The notes: generated from the sequence alone by a model not told the origin. Shown: positions 10,533 through 22,930, counted from the first letter of the stretch. The stretch: 64,000 nt of DNA from Portulaca oleracea (GCA_029582165.1 CM055884.1:14712537-14776536); one strand, 5' to 3'. Numbers and translations are program-made.

Positions 10533-11618
10533 TGTAACGTGGTTTGTAAGACCTCGGTTTTATCGTTCTTCTACAGGGAGCTAGGGGCCTTAGCTGCAAC
10601 TAGTTGACTCTAGGTATGGTTTACCATCATGAAAGGATGATAGGATTCAAGGTAAAAACAGCACAAACACACTACGTTAAGTAAAAAAGGTGAAACAATG
10701 GGTGTTGGGAGACTTTCGGGATTCAAACGGGAATGAGGAAATGGGTTTCGCAACAAGAGAGTAACGAAAAGGGGAAATCAAATGGTAACTCCGTTAGAAA
10801 ATACCCACCGGGCTTCCTCTTTCAAGGATAGTCCAGATTAACTTCCCCAAAGTCCATTGACAGACCCGGGAGAGTTAATGGAACGGAATTTCCTAGTTAG
10901 TTTCTATTTGCTTTCGCGAACTAGAATACTAACTATCCTAATTCCTACCTTCCAACAAGCGTTGGATGTATTCAGGATGCTTTCGCACCCAAATACATCC
11001 CACTTGAGGGAAGGATAGGATTAGGAAGTTGATTTCCTAACTAGTTACTCACTAATATTGCTAACCCAAACCTAATCACCTATTTATACCCTTAATATCT
11101 CCCTAACCCATTAAGGTTCTAGCCACTATACATCATAACTATCATGATAATAACATCAACAACTTCATTCATGCTTAAAAGAGTAGACAAGATGACAATA
11201 AAGATTCAACAATACCAACAATAACAAAAATAGAGAATTAATAAATAAGCAATAAGTTAGAGAGAGAAAGGTTAAGAAATGCTTATTGATTGTGATAACA
11301 AGGAAGAAAGCTTCAGAATAATAAAGCTCCAATGCTTCAAAGTTGAGAATAATCTTCAAACTTCCAATAAAACTCAATAGAATCCAATACAAGAACCAAT
11401 AATCTCAGCAAAGATCTTCACTAATCACTCTAATCTCAAGCTTAAAATGTGATAAAAGTGTGCTAAAGTATCATAAAAGATAGATAAAATCTGCTTCTTA
11501 GATGTTGTTTAGCTAAAATGACCTAAATACATTAAATAGTAATCAAGGTTGTTACTCAAAACTCATCATTTTACACAACAGACAAAACTGTCCCGCAGGG
11601 GACCGTGGGCACGGTCAA
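10533..11618 (-). mobile_element. 5' LTR of element D, truncated at its outer end
   Basis: On the minus strand the LTR ends with ...ccacgttaca at 10533, next to the primer-binding site. It matches the LTR of C (55665-57376) over nearly its whole length, including agggagctaggggcc and the ttggatgtattcagg region. The match stops near 11618, just after the first palindromic motif gaccgtgggcacggtc (about 11600-11617), where pol sequence of element G begins. The start of U3 is missing. Confidence 0.8.
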
Positions 11619-11932
11619 GTTGATAGCTTGTGTGGGGACGCCTGAAACTCCCTGGGAAATGAAAATTGGCAAATCATTAACCATGCAGGAGCAACAGGAG
11701 TTCTCCGATCTTTTGAGAGAGTTTGTTGATGTCTTCGCTTGGTCTTATAAGTACATGCCTGGGACGACAGAAAGATTGTCGAGCATGCTATACCCCTCTA
11801 TCCTGATGCCAAACCAGTTCAACAATGACCACGTCAGATCAATATTGAATGGTTAGACAAAATCCATGATGAGATTCAGAAACAACTAGAGGCTAAGTTT
11901 ATCAGAATCGTGGAATTCCCGGAGTGGGTAGC
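11619..11932 (+). pseudogene. Tat/Ogre-type pol fragment (element G), left part
   Basis: The reading shows the region just before the reverse transcriptase of Tat-type Gypsy elements: WEMKIGKSLTMQEQQEFSDL then FVDVFAWSYKYMPG, followed after a frameshift by QKQLEAKFIRIVEFPEWVA. The last residue is directly continued at 55037 by NIVPVPKKDGKVQMCVDF, so the gene is split by element E. Several stops lie between 11800 and 11900. Gene G is dead and is the oldest Gypsy layer that can be ordered here. Confidence 0.8.
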
Positions 11933-12248
11933 TGTAGACACCGAATTTTGTCACAAGTTATACAACATAAATATATAAAATAAAAGGATCAAATAAAGAA
12001 GAAGAGATCGAACGACAAGAGCTAAAGTAAGTGCCCTTTACACGTACAAATATGCCTTAATATTTGTATGCAAATCACATGCAACATGCCTACGTAAAAA
12101 GCAAGCCATGCAAGCCAGTGCCACGAAGTCACGAGTTCGAATCCTCACAAAAACACTTCAAAAATGCTTCACAAAACTCAAATGCAATCACATTACCGTC
12201 CAAGTGTGAAACACCACTTCCCTAGGCAGAATGCATTCTTCCCCCCAC

Positions 12249-12341
12249 CGTCCATGGATGCATGGACGAGAACAAGTTCATCCCCACGTGCTGGTGGCCG
12301 GTCAACCTTGACCACCGACCACACGCGGTCAATTGACATCG
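12249..12341. repeat. Palindrome cluster in U3 of E 5' LTR
   Basis: Three palindromes: cgtccatggatgcatggacg (12249-12268, 8-bp arms), ggtcaaccttgacc (12300-12313) and ggtcaattgac (from 12328). They lie 120-215 bp upstream of the TATA box. The 3' LTR copy has better palindromes at 32607-32700. Confidence 0.75.
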
Positions 12342-12461
12342 TGCCACCGTCCATTCCAAGTTCACCTCCCTCACTGCTTAGTGTTTTATGCCTTGACTAC
12401 CTTGGACAAGAGGGCATGTATGTGCATGTATTTGCATGTATCTCTTACTACCTCATTCTCC

Positions 12462-12469
12462 TATAAATA
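12462..12469 (+). promoter_or_regulatory. TATA box of E 5' LTR
   Basis: tataaata in the context ctcctataaatactact, followed by a CT-rich stretch as in plant promoters. It is conserved in the 3' LTR at 32820-32827. Confidence 0.7.
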
Positions 12470-13611
12470 CTACTCCTCTCAAAGCCAAACTTACTCAATC
12501 TTCACTCATCAAGTCATCCTATCTCTCTCACTCATTCACTCACCAATTCTCTTATTCTCTCTAGTGTTATTCTAATCTCTACTCTCACCTCCATATTCAT
12601 ATCACTATTCTACTCATCTTTCTTCTTATCTTATCACCATCCACATATCATCATAATTCCTATCCTTACCATCTCCTAATTCCCTAAACCCACCATATCC
12701 AAAACACCACAAAAAACCCTAAAGCCTAAACACATAAAAGCCATAAAAAGCCCTCTTTTCTACCTTCTTTCCCACCACTTTTCCCTACTTCTTTTGGTTT
12801 GTTTTAGAACTTTTGAGGAGTATTATTCAAGGGAATTAAGAGGAGTATTTTCAAGCACAAGAGCAAGGCAAGGCCTCTTCAAATTAGCACAATGTAAGAT
12901 CTAAAGCTTCCTTTGTTTTCTTGTAAATAATGTGCAAATGTTGTACTTTTTATTTTATGATTCATGTTGCATGTTCAATGAAATAATTCTATAAAGTTCC
13001 TATTTATTCTCTTTTCCAAATCTTATAAAAGCACCCTTAAAACTTCTAGTAAAGTCTTTCCTTTTTTGAGATGTGAACTCTTGAAGTTCCTACTTTTCGA
13101 GTTCGTAGCCTTACCCCCAGATCCACTCTTGGGTTTCGTAGGCAGACTCTTTCTTTCTTTTCTCTTTGGTTTGTCTTGGCTTTTCCTTAAAAAGTCGGGT
13201 GGCGACTCCCATTTCGAACTAAAAGCACATCGGGTTGCATAAACTATGGCAAAACATGGTTTTACAATGTGTCGATGCAACCTTAAGGCTTTTCTTTATG
13301 TATTTCTAAAGAATGTTTGCATAGATTGCTTTCTTCCGAGTCGAACATTTAAATGAGCAAATTGGATTAAATTTGGAAGAGTTTGGAACAAGCGGATGTT
13401 CACTCTTAAAGGTTTAATTCCAATAACTCATAAAATGCATAAGTAAAGGGAAAGTGATTATACAAATATTATTCCTGAAATACGTAATTAAAATTCCTTA
13501 AAGGGTCTTTTTTCAAAGGTTCAAACCCCAGCACAAATCACCGAATTACACCCCAATCCAACGTGGACGTTCGGAAGCCCGAACGGCGAGGAAAAATGTC
13601 CACAGGATTTT

Positions 13612-13629
13612 TGGCGACTCCACTGGGGA
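13612..13629 (+). other. Primer-binding site (tRNA-Arg type), element E
   Basis: tggcgactccactgggga is the tRNA-Arg complement typical of Tat/Ogre elements. It lies 8 bases after the LTR end. Confidence 0.88.
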
Positions 13630-14947
13630 GTTCTAAAAGTGGGTAAAAGTTGAAATAAGTTTAGTATGCCTTAAAAATTAGGAAAGAAAATAAATCCTTT
13701 CTTTATAGTATTAAGTCATTCTTTTTTAGGCATTAATACATTGCATATACCGGGCTACCTCTGGGTCACGTATGTGGGTTGTGTTGCACTTAAAGCGGCG
13801 GTTTAGTTTTTTCCTTAAAACAACAAAAGTTACCTATGGGATGCAGGACTGGCTATACTCTGATGGTGCCTTTACACCGGATGAGACTTAGTCACCACAT
13901 CCACTCATGCATCACTCTTCGAGGTTTCCACACGAGCCACAAAGAGAAACACCCCCTACATTCGAGTTGCTTTTACAACGAGAATGCATCCAGGGGCGAG
14001 TACATGAGCCGATAAGGCTATCTAGCCAATAAACCCTTTTGTACATAGAGCCTTGGTTAGGATCCCCTTGTCCATATGTATGCTATGTGCTATGTGTTTC
14101 AAGTTTTTTGTAAAGAGTCAACCTGAGTTTAGGGATGTTGTTCTAGTCCATATAGTAGTCATTGGGCCGAGAAGAGTCATGTTTACAACTAGGTTAATTA
14201 ATCTCAAAAATTATGGTTAACCTAGTGGTTAAGGCCATTTATCTATAAAGGTTAATTACCTTAGTCCATAAAGTAAACACAACTCGCCTTGGATGATTCT
14301 ACATGGCCCTTTACGACATTCTCCAAACGAGGGTCCATGAAATCTGATAAAAGTCAAAACAAAGTTAGTGAGTGAAGTTCTAGATTGTGTAATAATCACC
14401 GGGTTCGAGTAAATTAATTTATTGGGTTAATTATTAAGTCCACCCTAATTTTATGGCCGCCCCGTGGTTAGGCCCAATCATATTGGATTTGATAATTAAG
14501 TCTATAAGTTAATTGTAACACACCTTTTGTTGGTTTTATCCAGTCCTTTACAATACCCACTTTCCAGGTAACTGTAATAAAAAAATATAGAAAGAGTAGA
14601 CCGTCGATCCTGTCGATCATTATCCTAGCCCGCCTAATAGTCGACATGGCTTGAGTTCGACTGATAAATTTTTCGTAACAGATTCCCCTTAAAACGGTCA
14701 CCCTATGGAAGGGGCCCATCCGAATTGAGAAACATTGACTCGCCATAACAGGCTTTATTTGGCTCTTTATAATGATCAAGTTGTCGTTAGGTTCATGTAA
14801 AGTTAGGTCAAGCAAACCCGTGTCCCGGGTGAGTCTTCCTATGTGTCAGTATTTAGGTTACACATTTTAGGAAGTCCCATGTAGGTCGGTTAGGCTATGC
14901 ATTCATTTGGGGAGGTTTGTGTCTTTCAAAAGGTCAATCTCTGAGCT
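13630..14947 (+). other. Untranslated leader of element E
   Basis: About 1.3 kb between primer-binding site and gag, without a supported open frame. Long leaders are usual in this lineage. No further structure was recognised. Confidence 0.6.
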
Positions 14948-16607
14948 GTGTGTTGTATCTTAGTGAGTATAGGAAACCCGAGTCTAGCTTGGATCCTAAG
15001 ACCGTTAGGCCGCCTAATCCGAAACCCGGGTTACGACTCGCAGAATTCCAAGTCAGAGGTATCTCGCCGTCTGCAATTCGACTTGTCTGCCAATGAAAAT
15101 CAGGCTGACAACTCGGTCAATGCTGCTTTGACCAAGTTCCTCGAGGAGAGGTTCAACAAGATGGAAGGTTCGATCACCTTCGCCATTCTGCAACAGGAGA
15201 AGAAAGCTGAAGAGCTTACTGCCCAACAACGACAACTCATTGATAGGCAGAATAGTTGTATTGAGAAACAACAAGAAACTTTGAACGGGGTAGTGGAAGC
15301 TCTGCACCGCATTAGTGCACATGTAGAGATGAGCAATGGTGATGAGCACGCTATGGAAGTTGTTCCTAATCCTGCAACTATTTTTGACAAGGGTAAAGAG
15401 ATGCTAGGTGAAAGCTCCCACACGGGAGGAGTTATCCATATTCTAGATGATTCCGTACTTAAGCCACCACCTCCAGTGGTTATCCCTCATGTTACATCAG
15501 TCAAGACTGAGGTTGGAGTCCAAGACACTCATGCTATCCGCGAGGTAAAGGCACAATTGAGTGTAGTCAAGAATGCTATGAGCCAATTACCTGTCTTCGC
15601 CAATCAGTTCGTTGAATTCGAACCGCCTGCTGCGATTGATGACAAGATAGCTGGCAAAATGGATATACCTCTGAAGAAGTTCAGTCCTTCTACAAACCCG
15701 ACGCATCATGTATGGGAGTTTAACCGGGTGATGCCACTCCGAGGCATCGGCACTGAACACTACAAGCAACTCTTTCCATCATCGCTGAATGATGAAGCAT
15801 TAGATTAGTATTATACTCTTCCTTTGGAAACTCGGGCAGATTAGACTGCTTTGCGTCGAGCATTCATTGAACATTACAGCAAGATTCAAAAGGATAAGGT
15901 GACCTTAACTGATGTCATGGTCATTCGCCAAAAGGAAGATGAGCCGTTCTTGGCTTACTATGAAAGATGGCATTCTAAGATGTCCCAAGTGACCAGTGTC
16001 ATTCCAACGGAAGTACAGTTGGATACCTTCATCCAAAGCCTGAAGTCAAGTCTTGCTTAGCAATAAGACTTTTATGTCGTAGAGAAATGCGACATCCCAG
16101 AGTTGGAAGGGGAGTAATACCGCTCGAAAAACCATTAGTGCTTCGAGAGCAGTGGAAACTAACGTCATCCAGAATATGAATCATGGGTCGTCACAAAAAC
16201 CGACATTCTTCTAGTATGATTCTTATACTCCACTTGACATGACATATGCTGAAGCCTTGGATCAACTGCTAAAGTCTGACAAGATTAGGTTACCTACTCC
16301 TAGGCCGGAGCCTGAGAACAAAGGGCTTGGTTGGAACAGCAATGCCTACTGCAAGTACCATCGCGTGAGAGGACATGACACCGAGCGATGCTATACGCTT
16401 AAGAACCTCATTGAGAAGATGATTCGCTCTGGCGAATTACCAGCGCCCAAGTCGGCTAAGAAACCCAACAACAAAAGTAATCCTCTCCCGAATCATGCTA
16501 TTTTCATAGGAGAGGGCACTTTTGATCCCTCCGAATGTATCACGGACGAAGGAGCACTTTTACTCCTTCGTGAAGATCCGACAACATTTACTGTCAATAG
16601 CATATAG
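14948..16607 (+). pseudogene. Tat/Ogre-type gag (element E), interrupted
   Basis: The first part (14948-15808, 286 residues) has a glutamine/glutamate-rich coiled-coil stretch (about residues 60-115) and then a gag segment (KMDIPLKKFSPSTNPTHHVW). A stop ends this frame at 15808. The gag body continues at about 15810-16060 (LRRAFIEHYSKIQ, RQKEDEPFLAYYERWHSKM). The C-terminal part at 16239-16607 starts MTYAEALDQLLKSDKI and carries a Cys/His cluster, YCKYHRVRGHDTERCYTLKN, a gag nucleocapsid-like segment of Tat elements. Stops at about 15808, 15843 and 16060 break it. The exact start is uncertain because upstream codons are open. Confidence 0.85.
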
Positions 16608-16900
16608 GCAAGTGATGATGAAAGCCTTGAAGATCTCGGAGACCAGCATTGGGAGATTTGAAAAACAGTATGTGTGACTTGATCATGCACACGACCATCC
16701 AACAAGACAAGAAGGTTCAAGAACACCTTCAGCGTCGAGATCAGTAAATAGAGCAACAAACAGAAGATCTAGATAAGGCACTAAAATAGTTTCAACACCT
16801 TAAGGACTGCGTTGAAGAGAATGGTCCGCTGCTAATGAAAGAAAGGAAGTGGGCCTGATGGGCACCGAGCTCGGAGGGCTATCCGATTGATAGCTGCATA
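16608..16900 (+). other. Pol deletion zone in element E
   Basis: Between the end of gag and the integrase zinc-binding region there is room for fewer than 300 bases. Protease, reverse transcriptase and RNase H (normally around 2.5-3 kb) are missing. The sequence left here has several stops and no recognisable domain. Confidence 0.7.
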
Positions 16901-18036
16901 ATACTGCATTATTCAGGACCGTTTGTACAAGAAGGCTGCAACCGGTATCAATCTGCTGTGCGTCGACGAGACAGAAGCCAAAGAACTGATGAAGTCCACC
17001 CACGGAGGAGATTGTGGAACCCACATGAATGGGAGGATGTTAGTAAAGAAGATTCAGCGAGCAGGTTATTTCTAGTCTACGATGGAGTTAGATTGTCTTC
17101 GATTTGTGAGGAAATGCTCAAAGTGTCAAGAGTATGCTGACCTTAAGCATCAACTATCATCTCACTTGACTACTTTGGCCTCGCCCTAGCCATTTTCAGT
17201 ATCGGGTATCGACATTGTTAGAAAGGTTTCGCCTCAGGGTACATGAGGTCATGAATATGTGCTAGTAGCTGTCGAATATTTTACTAAGTGTGTAGAAGTT
17301 GCTGCCTATGCAAATATTACCTCCAAGCATGTCACCAAATTTATGTTGAAGAACATCATCTGGAGATATGAGGTACCACAGGAAGTGATCAGTGTTAATG
17401 GAAGTCATTTCATGGGAGAATTTGCAACCCTTTTGGCCAAGTACAAGATCCAACATCATTATGCTTCTCCTTATCGGTCGCAAACAAATGGAGCAGTCGA
17501 GGCTGTGAACAAAACTTTCGTGAAAATCATTAAGAAGATGGCGGTCACTTATAGGGATTGGCCTGACAAACTCCCTTTCGCATTATGGGGATATCAGACT
17601 TCAATTCGAATTGCAACTGGGGCTACAACCTACTCTTTGGTATACGCGATGGAAGCTGTTTTACCTGTAGAAATCGATGTCCCTTCCTTGAGAATCATTG
17701 ATGAAAGCCAGATTCCTGAAGTTGAATGGGCCCGAGCCAAGTATGAGGAGCTAACCTTGTTAAATGAACGCCGACTTCGCGCATTACATAATATTCAGCT
17801 CTATTACAGTCAGATTATGCGTGCATTCAATAAGAAGGTTAAGGATCGAGACTTGATGGAAGGTGACTTAGTGTTACAAGAAATGAGGGCTACTCGTCAA
17901 GATCCTCGCGGCAAGTTTGCCCCGAATTGGAAAGAACCTTATGTCATTATCTCCATTACACCTGGAGGTGATGCCCGTTTGGCAACACCTGAAGGAGAAG
18001 AACTCGTCCAGCCTATAAACCTAGATCAGTTGAAAA
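16901..18036 (+). pseudogene. Integrase of element E, catalytically dead
   Basis: The N-terminal HHCC region is readable at about 16985-17135 (HGGDCGTHMNGRMLVKKIQ ... CSKCQ). The core follows, with GIDIV (first catalytic Asp) at about 17205 and a long open stretch from 17259 (LVAVEYFTKCVEV). The second catalytic Asp is replaced: EVISVNGSHF where the family has D-N-G. The catalytic Glu is kept (TNGAVEAVN, about 17490). The C-terminal domain includes LVLQEMRATRQDPRGKFAPNWKEPY. The frame would close with the conserved NLDQLK, but the hAT MITE at 18037 replaces the last residues, so the open frame now ends at 18062 inside the MITE. Stops also lie between 17160 and 17250. Confidence 0.87.
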
Positions 18037-18491
18037 CAAGGTTGTTAGAATCGGGATCCTAGTTAGGATGGATGGACGTAGTTAGGATCAGAATCGTAGA
18101 ATTGGATCGAGGGTAAGATTCTAATATAATAGAAAAATATCAAATAAAGTTCTATGATAGTTAAAATCTTAACATTTTATTCACTAGTAATGAAGCAATA
18201 CGTTAAATTGTATATCAGTTGAAAACTTCAATACAAAATTTAAATTGTTATGACAAGACAAAATTTAAATCGATGATATTGTGCGCAAACATTATCAAAT
18301 TGAGGTAGGATCGTGAATTGAATCGCAAGATTGTAGAATCGTATTGCGATTCTAACATATAATATTCAGACAAAATCAGGACCGTACGATCCTAACTACT
18401 TTAAGATCCTAGTATGAGTTGGATTGATGGAGGATTTTTGGATCATAAACTCGTACAATCGTTGATCAGGATCGAGATTTTAATAACTATG
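18037..18491. mobile_element. hAT-type MITE inserted in the integrase tail (455 bp)
   Basis: An exact 8-bp duplication, gttgaaaa, flanks the element (18029-18036 and 18492-18499). The termini are imperfect inverted repeats: left caaggttgttagaatcg, right end read in reverse catagttattaaaatctcg. The interior is rich in taggatcg/cgatccta words and lacks coding capacity. Confidence 0.75.
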
Positions 18492-18499
18492 GTTGAAAA

Positions 18500-18935
18500 G
18501 CTATTATGTCTAAGCCACTAAGGGGTTAGTATCCCTAGCTACTTAAACATGTATTACCTTATGAAAGCAAGCAACTGAACTGCCAATAGGCCACTTGCTT
18601 ATGAGAGAATAAAAAGAAAAAAAAGAAGAAAAAAAATGAGGGACTAACTTGAAAATCCTTCAGGACAAGTTAGGTAAAAGGAGAGATTACGAGTTTTGCT
18701 GCTGAAGACACAAGGATTGTTAAGAAGAAGATCATGGCTCGTGTTAATTCTTATGAAACAAAATGAAATGTATTACTTCTCATATCAATAAAAGGAGTAC
18801 ACTCTTGTTCGATACATTTTGTTTTACTAATTTTAATAAAGGAAAAACATCAAATTAAACAAATACGTAGCTTACGCATTCTTTCCTGCATTTTATCTCA
18901 TCTCTTTCCTCTCCATCTTATTTGCTAGATATGCG
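18500..18935 (+). other. 3' region of element E after integrase
   Basis: Begins with the last integrase-proximal sequence (ctattatgtctaagccac), then A-rich DNA typical of the region after pol in this lineage. No gene is supported here. Confidence 0.55.
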
Positions 18936-20045
18936 TCAAGTCCTAGTTTGAGTCGGAGTCCTTAGACCCTTTAGTGCTCGCTTCACAAGTCTTGCTTGAT
19001 TTTTCTGCATTAGGGTGAGATCCTTTCTGGTTAGAATCTGACCCCAATTCCCCGGCAATGATGATGCTCTTAAATTTTTGAGTTTCTCGGGGAGGTGAAC
19101 GAGTGCGTTTTTCGCGCCATTGTATCGCACCAATAGTAGCAACCAACCAACTTCGATATCCATCGGTCGACGAAGACGAAATGCGATGAGGCGGTGGGAC
19201 TTCAACTCCTGCTCGTTTCTTCCAATTTTTAATCCATGATTCGACCACCGAGCCTTGGAGATTGGTAAGGTCGGGAATCTTACATGGTAGCAGCCGGTCG
19301 AGAAAGTAGTAGGTGAGTTCCCTCAAACCTAGCAGGGTGATATGAGCTGCCTCGCTTGAATGGTTGGAGAAGAAGGAGACTTTCCACCATTGAATCTACC
19401 ATTGAATTTCTTTGTGATCCTTCAAGATCACCCACTCGTCAAAGCTACCGCGTGCCTCATACTTCCTTTTGCACTGGCAAAAGTGAGCCAATTCCGATGG
19501 GGTTATAGGAGAAAACACTATGCTGATGTGTTCCATGAGCCATATCTAAGAAGAAGGAAGATAGTAAGTCTCTTGGTTGCAAAAACAAAAAAAAAAGAAA
19601 AAAAATATACACCCAAGGAAAAATCGACAAACTGATTCCACATGAATTATTTGAATAATTCATACAAAATCAAGAAAAAAAAGGCAAAAAAACATATATA
19701 ATAAAAAAAAGACGTCGATACTTGGAGGACAAGGGGGCTTCCGCGAAAGATTTGCTTTGAACTCCAGGAATCAAGGCCCAATAGAGTTTCCGCCACCAGC
19801 ATGGGAGCCGAGTTGTAGCCACGGGCCATTTCATCGACAATATGAACGAGAGAGAGAGGGGCGAAACCCGAACCGCCATGATAAATGGCGAGGAGGACGC
19901 CGTGATGAACTCTCAGAACGTGACAAGCTCGCATGACAATGAGCTTCGTGATTTTCTCCACCACCAGCTGGCATGGGACCTTGATATTGGCCATCCACAA
20001 AGTTCCGGTCGATGAATTCTCGAGCGGTGCTTCCTTCCCTCAACG
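18936..20045 (-). pseudogene. Antisense plant-mobile-domain-like gene of element E, downstream part
   Basis: On the minus strand three exon-like blocks follow each other. About 20000-19730 reads VPCQLVVEKITKLIVMRACH then HGGSGFAPLSLVHIVDEMARG and ends before a GTATCG donor. About 19500-19390 reads CKRKYEARGSFDEWVILKDH. About 19390-18936 reads WWKVSFFSNHSSEAAHITLL, then a tail rich in serine and lysine (SSSSTDGYRSW, GSDSNQKGSHPNAEKSS). It continues the gene at 29130-31087, from which it is cut off by element H. Plant mobile domain (PMD) proteins are known in plants as host genes and as cargo of mobile elements. Here it runs opposite to gag and integrase. An in-frame stop near 19385 and the H insertion argue that it is dead. 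Confidence 0.6.
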
Positions 20046-20049
20046 AATC

Positions 20050-20849
20050 AAAGGATAACCTAACACCGAGACTGTATTCAAATTCAAATCGAAAGACATC
20101 AAGTGTATCTCCCAAACAAAGGAAATTAGCTACTCATATTACTGTAAGTAAACATCACAAAATCTAAACAATAACAAGAAAACGTTAAAGTAATAGAAAT
20201 AACAGTGTTCGAATTGGAGGAATTGATCTCTTCGTGTCACCCGAATGGATCTCTTTCGTGTTCTTCGATTACAAGCAATAATCTAATCTAATAACAATAT
20301 TTGTGAATTAACTGTAAAGAAAGTATCTAAAATCTACCCCTAAAAAGCTCTGTAAAAACTCTCGAAGCTGATGATAAAAACTAACTAAAAAACGATCCTG
20401 GTAACGGCGGACTAGAATCCCTTTTATGGAGCGCTTTGTTCAAAAGTGGGATTCCTCCGTGTCTGGACGCTGGCAGCGCTGGCTGCGTTTCGCTTTTTCT
20501 CAGCTATCAAACTCTCTGGACAAGGCGCTGGCTGCGTTTTGAGAACGCTGGTCGCGCCTTGTCGTTCCATCTCATCTAGGCTTGGGTCGTGGCACGTTTT
20601 GGGCTGCTTCTCCTTTCCTCTTCTTTTTCTTTGCAACTTCCTTTTTTATTTCTTTTGATTTTTCCCAATTTTCCTTCAACTTTTCATGCGTTTTGATATA
20701 TTTCCAATATTTCGTGCAAATTGCACCAATCTCGCGAACAAGTGCATAAATAATAGAAATTGACATAAAAAATACGGAATTTCGGATATAAAAATCATGA
20801 AATAAACGTGTTTTGAGCCCTAAAAACTCTATATAAAAATGACTTATCA
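20050..20849 (-). mobile_element. 3' LTR of H, truncated
   Basis: On the minus strand it starts TGATAAGTCATTTTTATA at 20849, next to a polypurine tract, and matches 28252-29123 closely. The part equivalent to 27667-28250 is missing. Compared with the 5' LTR it lacks about 70 bp containing one copy of a duplicated palindrome-bearing segment. Confidence 0.88.
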
Positions 20850-20862
20850 AATCCCCCATGCT
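20850..20862 (-). other. Terminal polypurine tract of H
   Basis: On the minus strand AAGCATGGGGGATT abuts the LTR start TGATAAG. It is the usual plus-strand priming position. Confidence 0.75.
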
Positions 20863-22914
20863 TAGCTCTTATTTGTCCCCAAGTAAGTCAGAATTGAAAC
20901 AGGAGGATTAGGGCTCAAACAAGGAAAAACAGAACTTAAGAAGAAAAGGAGAAAGAAAGGGTTTTCGAAAGGGTCACAAGAACAAAATCTTAACACCCCC
21001 TCAGGCTAACCATTCGAACACATCAATTCAACAAGCAAGCACAAAGATCAGTCTGGACAAGATCAACACTCAGTTCAAAAGAGAAAGGATGAAATTTTCG
21101 AAACCAAAGAGGAGAGAACAAGTACTTCAGAAGCATAAATCCGCCAACAGTCTCAAGAATAATGCAAATATGCGCGGTTAGTTATGGACGTAAGTCAGTA
21201 AAAAAGATCAAACCTCACATAGGAAAGAATAAAAACACTTAATCACTCAAATTTGAATTTGTATGTGGGTTTTTCTCATACTCAGACCAATAGAAACAAA
21301 CTTCCATAAGCTTGGTAAGGACCTCACTCTCCACTATTGGTATGCAATGCACAAGTCACAATCGAAAGGACTTTTCCGGGTTGTAACGGGGCTTAGGTTA
21401 GGGATAAGGAGTGGTAAAATTTGGGAATGAGGAGCTAAGAGCTATGCTTGGATTGATAATGAATAGAACTCTCTCAAGTCTCCTTCTTGCTTGATGTATG
21501 CAAGGAATTTCACCTTTCACCCTCAACAATATCAAAATCTGAACTGAATACAAACAGGTCAAAGCTTTCAGAAAATTGAATTGAATCTCTCTAATCACCC
21601 ATTTTCTTTTGGAACTCATTTTCTCTTTTTTTATTTATTTTATACTTCTTTTTTTTTTTCTTTTTGATGGGTGATCAAGGGAGAAGAAACACAAACATAT
21701 AAGCTTAACCTTGACCTCAATATGATGTATGTACAACATTACCAAACCCAAATTATTCGAAAGGTGGGACTTTAAGTTTCTCCCAGCTTGAATCATTAAG
21801 CACAATCTCTCCCAAACTTCATAATTTGTTCAAAAACACACCGAACCAACTGTTCCGTCCAAAAAAACGGCAAACTCTCATTCAACCAAGCAAGGCAAAG
21901 GGATACTGAATATCAAAGGCCAAGGCTTGTATTGTCAGGGTTCAATCATGAAAGAGGGATAAACAAAGGCTAGGCGTGGCAAAAAGAAAGGTAAATATAA
22001 TGTAAGGAAGGCTATTTGGCTATGTAGTTTAACAAAATAGAATGAATACCTTAATCACTTTGTCACGGCGTGCAATGCAAATATGTAGTCTCAAGCAAGA
22101 TGCAAAACAAGTTCTAGAGATGCAACTAATGGTTGAGTCACTAAGGGAATCATGAATTGATAAAAGTGATCAATTCGTAATTTTTGGTAAACTCATGGGA
22201 TCGGGCTCAATCAACTAAACTTAGCCCAAAGATTTACGACATGCATATTTATACCTTCAAAGATAGTCAAAGCAGTCAAATGCAACTTTTATAACTTGAC
22301 TCAAAATCAGAAGATTTGAAGGAAAAGGTTTCAAAAACTTTTCAGATTTCATCTAGACTTTTCTAAGCGAAGCAAGCTAAACTGAAAGTAAGAAGGGTTT
22401 ACAAATCATCACCGAAGGTGTTTCCGGTTTTAATCCTAGTCCTATCCTATATTTGTTTTTTGTTTTTCTAGTCTTTTCTAATTTTTTTGGTCTTTTTCTA
22501 ATTTTCTGATTTATTTGGATTTTTGAGTAAAGTAAATGCAAAAGAAAGAAAGAAAAAAGAAACAAACTAAGAAAAGAAATAAAAGAAAAATCTATATGCT
22601 ACTAATTAATGCAATCTAGGTGGATGCAATTTTAAAAACTAGAAGAAAAACTTAAGAAAGCTAGAGAGAAAAACTAAGAAAAACTAAAGAAAACACTCAA
22701 CTAAAAGCTCAAATAAAAGAAAACAATCAAGCTAAAACCTAGAAGACACACTAAACTAAGAACAAGCAAATAAAAGAAACACACACAAACAGGAAAATCA
22801 CACTAAAAACTGAAAAATAAGCATGAAATAAGAAAAAGAAAGACAAAAATAAAAGAAAAAAATAAACGAAAAACAGAGAAATAAGAAAAATATTCACAGA
22901 AGTGAAATATTCAA
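20863..22914 (-). other. 3' non-coding region of H
   Basis: About 2 kb of A/C-rich DNA on the + strand (T/G-rich on the coding strand) between the internal and terminal polypurine tracts. Open frames are short and low-complexity; none is supported. The first 100 bases (ttagctcttatttgtcccc) are typical of sequence next to such tracts. Confidence 0.6.
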
Positions 22915-22930
22915 CCCCCCCCCCATGCTT
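22915..22930 (-). other. Internal polypurine-tract copy of H
   Basis: On the minus strand AAGCATGGGGGGGGGG, the same AAGCATGGGGG word as the terminal tract at 20850. It lies just downstream of ORF3. Confidence 0.65.

Larger units (their letters stand above)
11933..13604 (+). mobile_element. 5' LTR of element E (1672 bp)
   Basis: Starts tgtagacacc and ends atgtccaca directly before the primer-binding site. It is repeated as the three-part 3' LTR at 32267-32862, 46619-47199 and 54513-55036 (about 1690 bp in total). It contains a palindrome cluster at 12249-12341 and a TATA box at 12462. Confidence 0.93.

Noticed and set aside
13023..13280. 85-codon minus-strand frame in the E LTR
   Set aside because: Lies in LTR sequence; its counterpart in the 3' LTR (54518 on and 47086-47199) is broken; no domain.
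13612..13629. tRNA-Arg gene fragment
   Set aside because: Only 18 bases complementary to a tRNA 3' end, directly after an LTR: a primer-binding site. The same holds for the tRNA-Asp and tRNA-Met matches.
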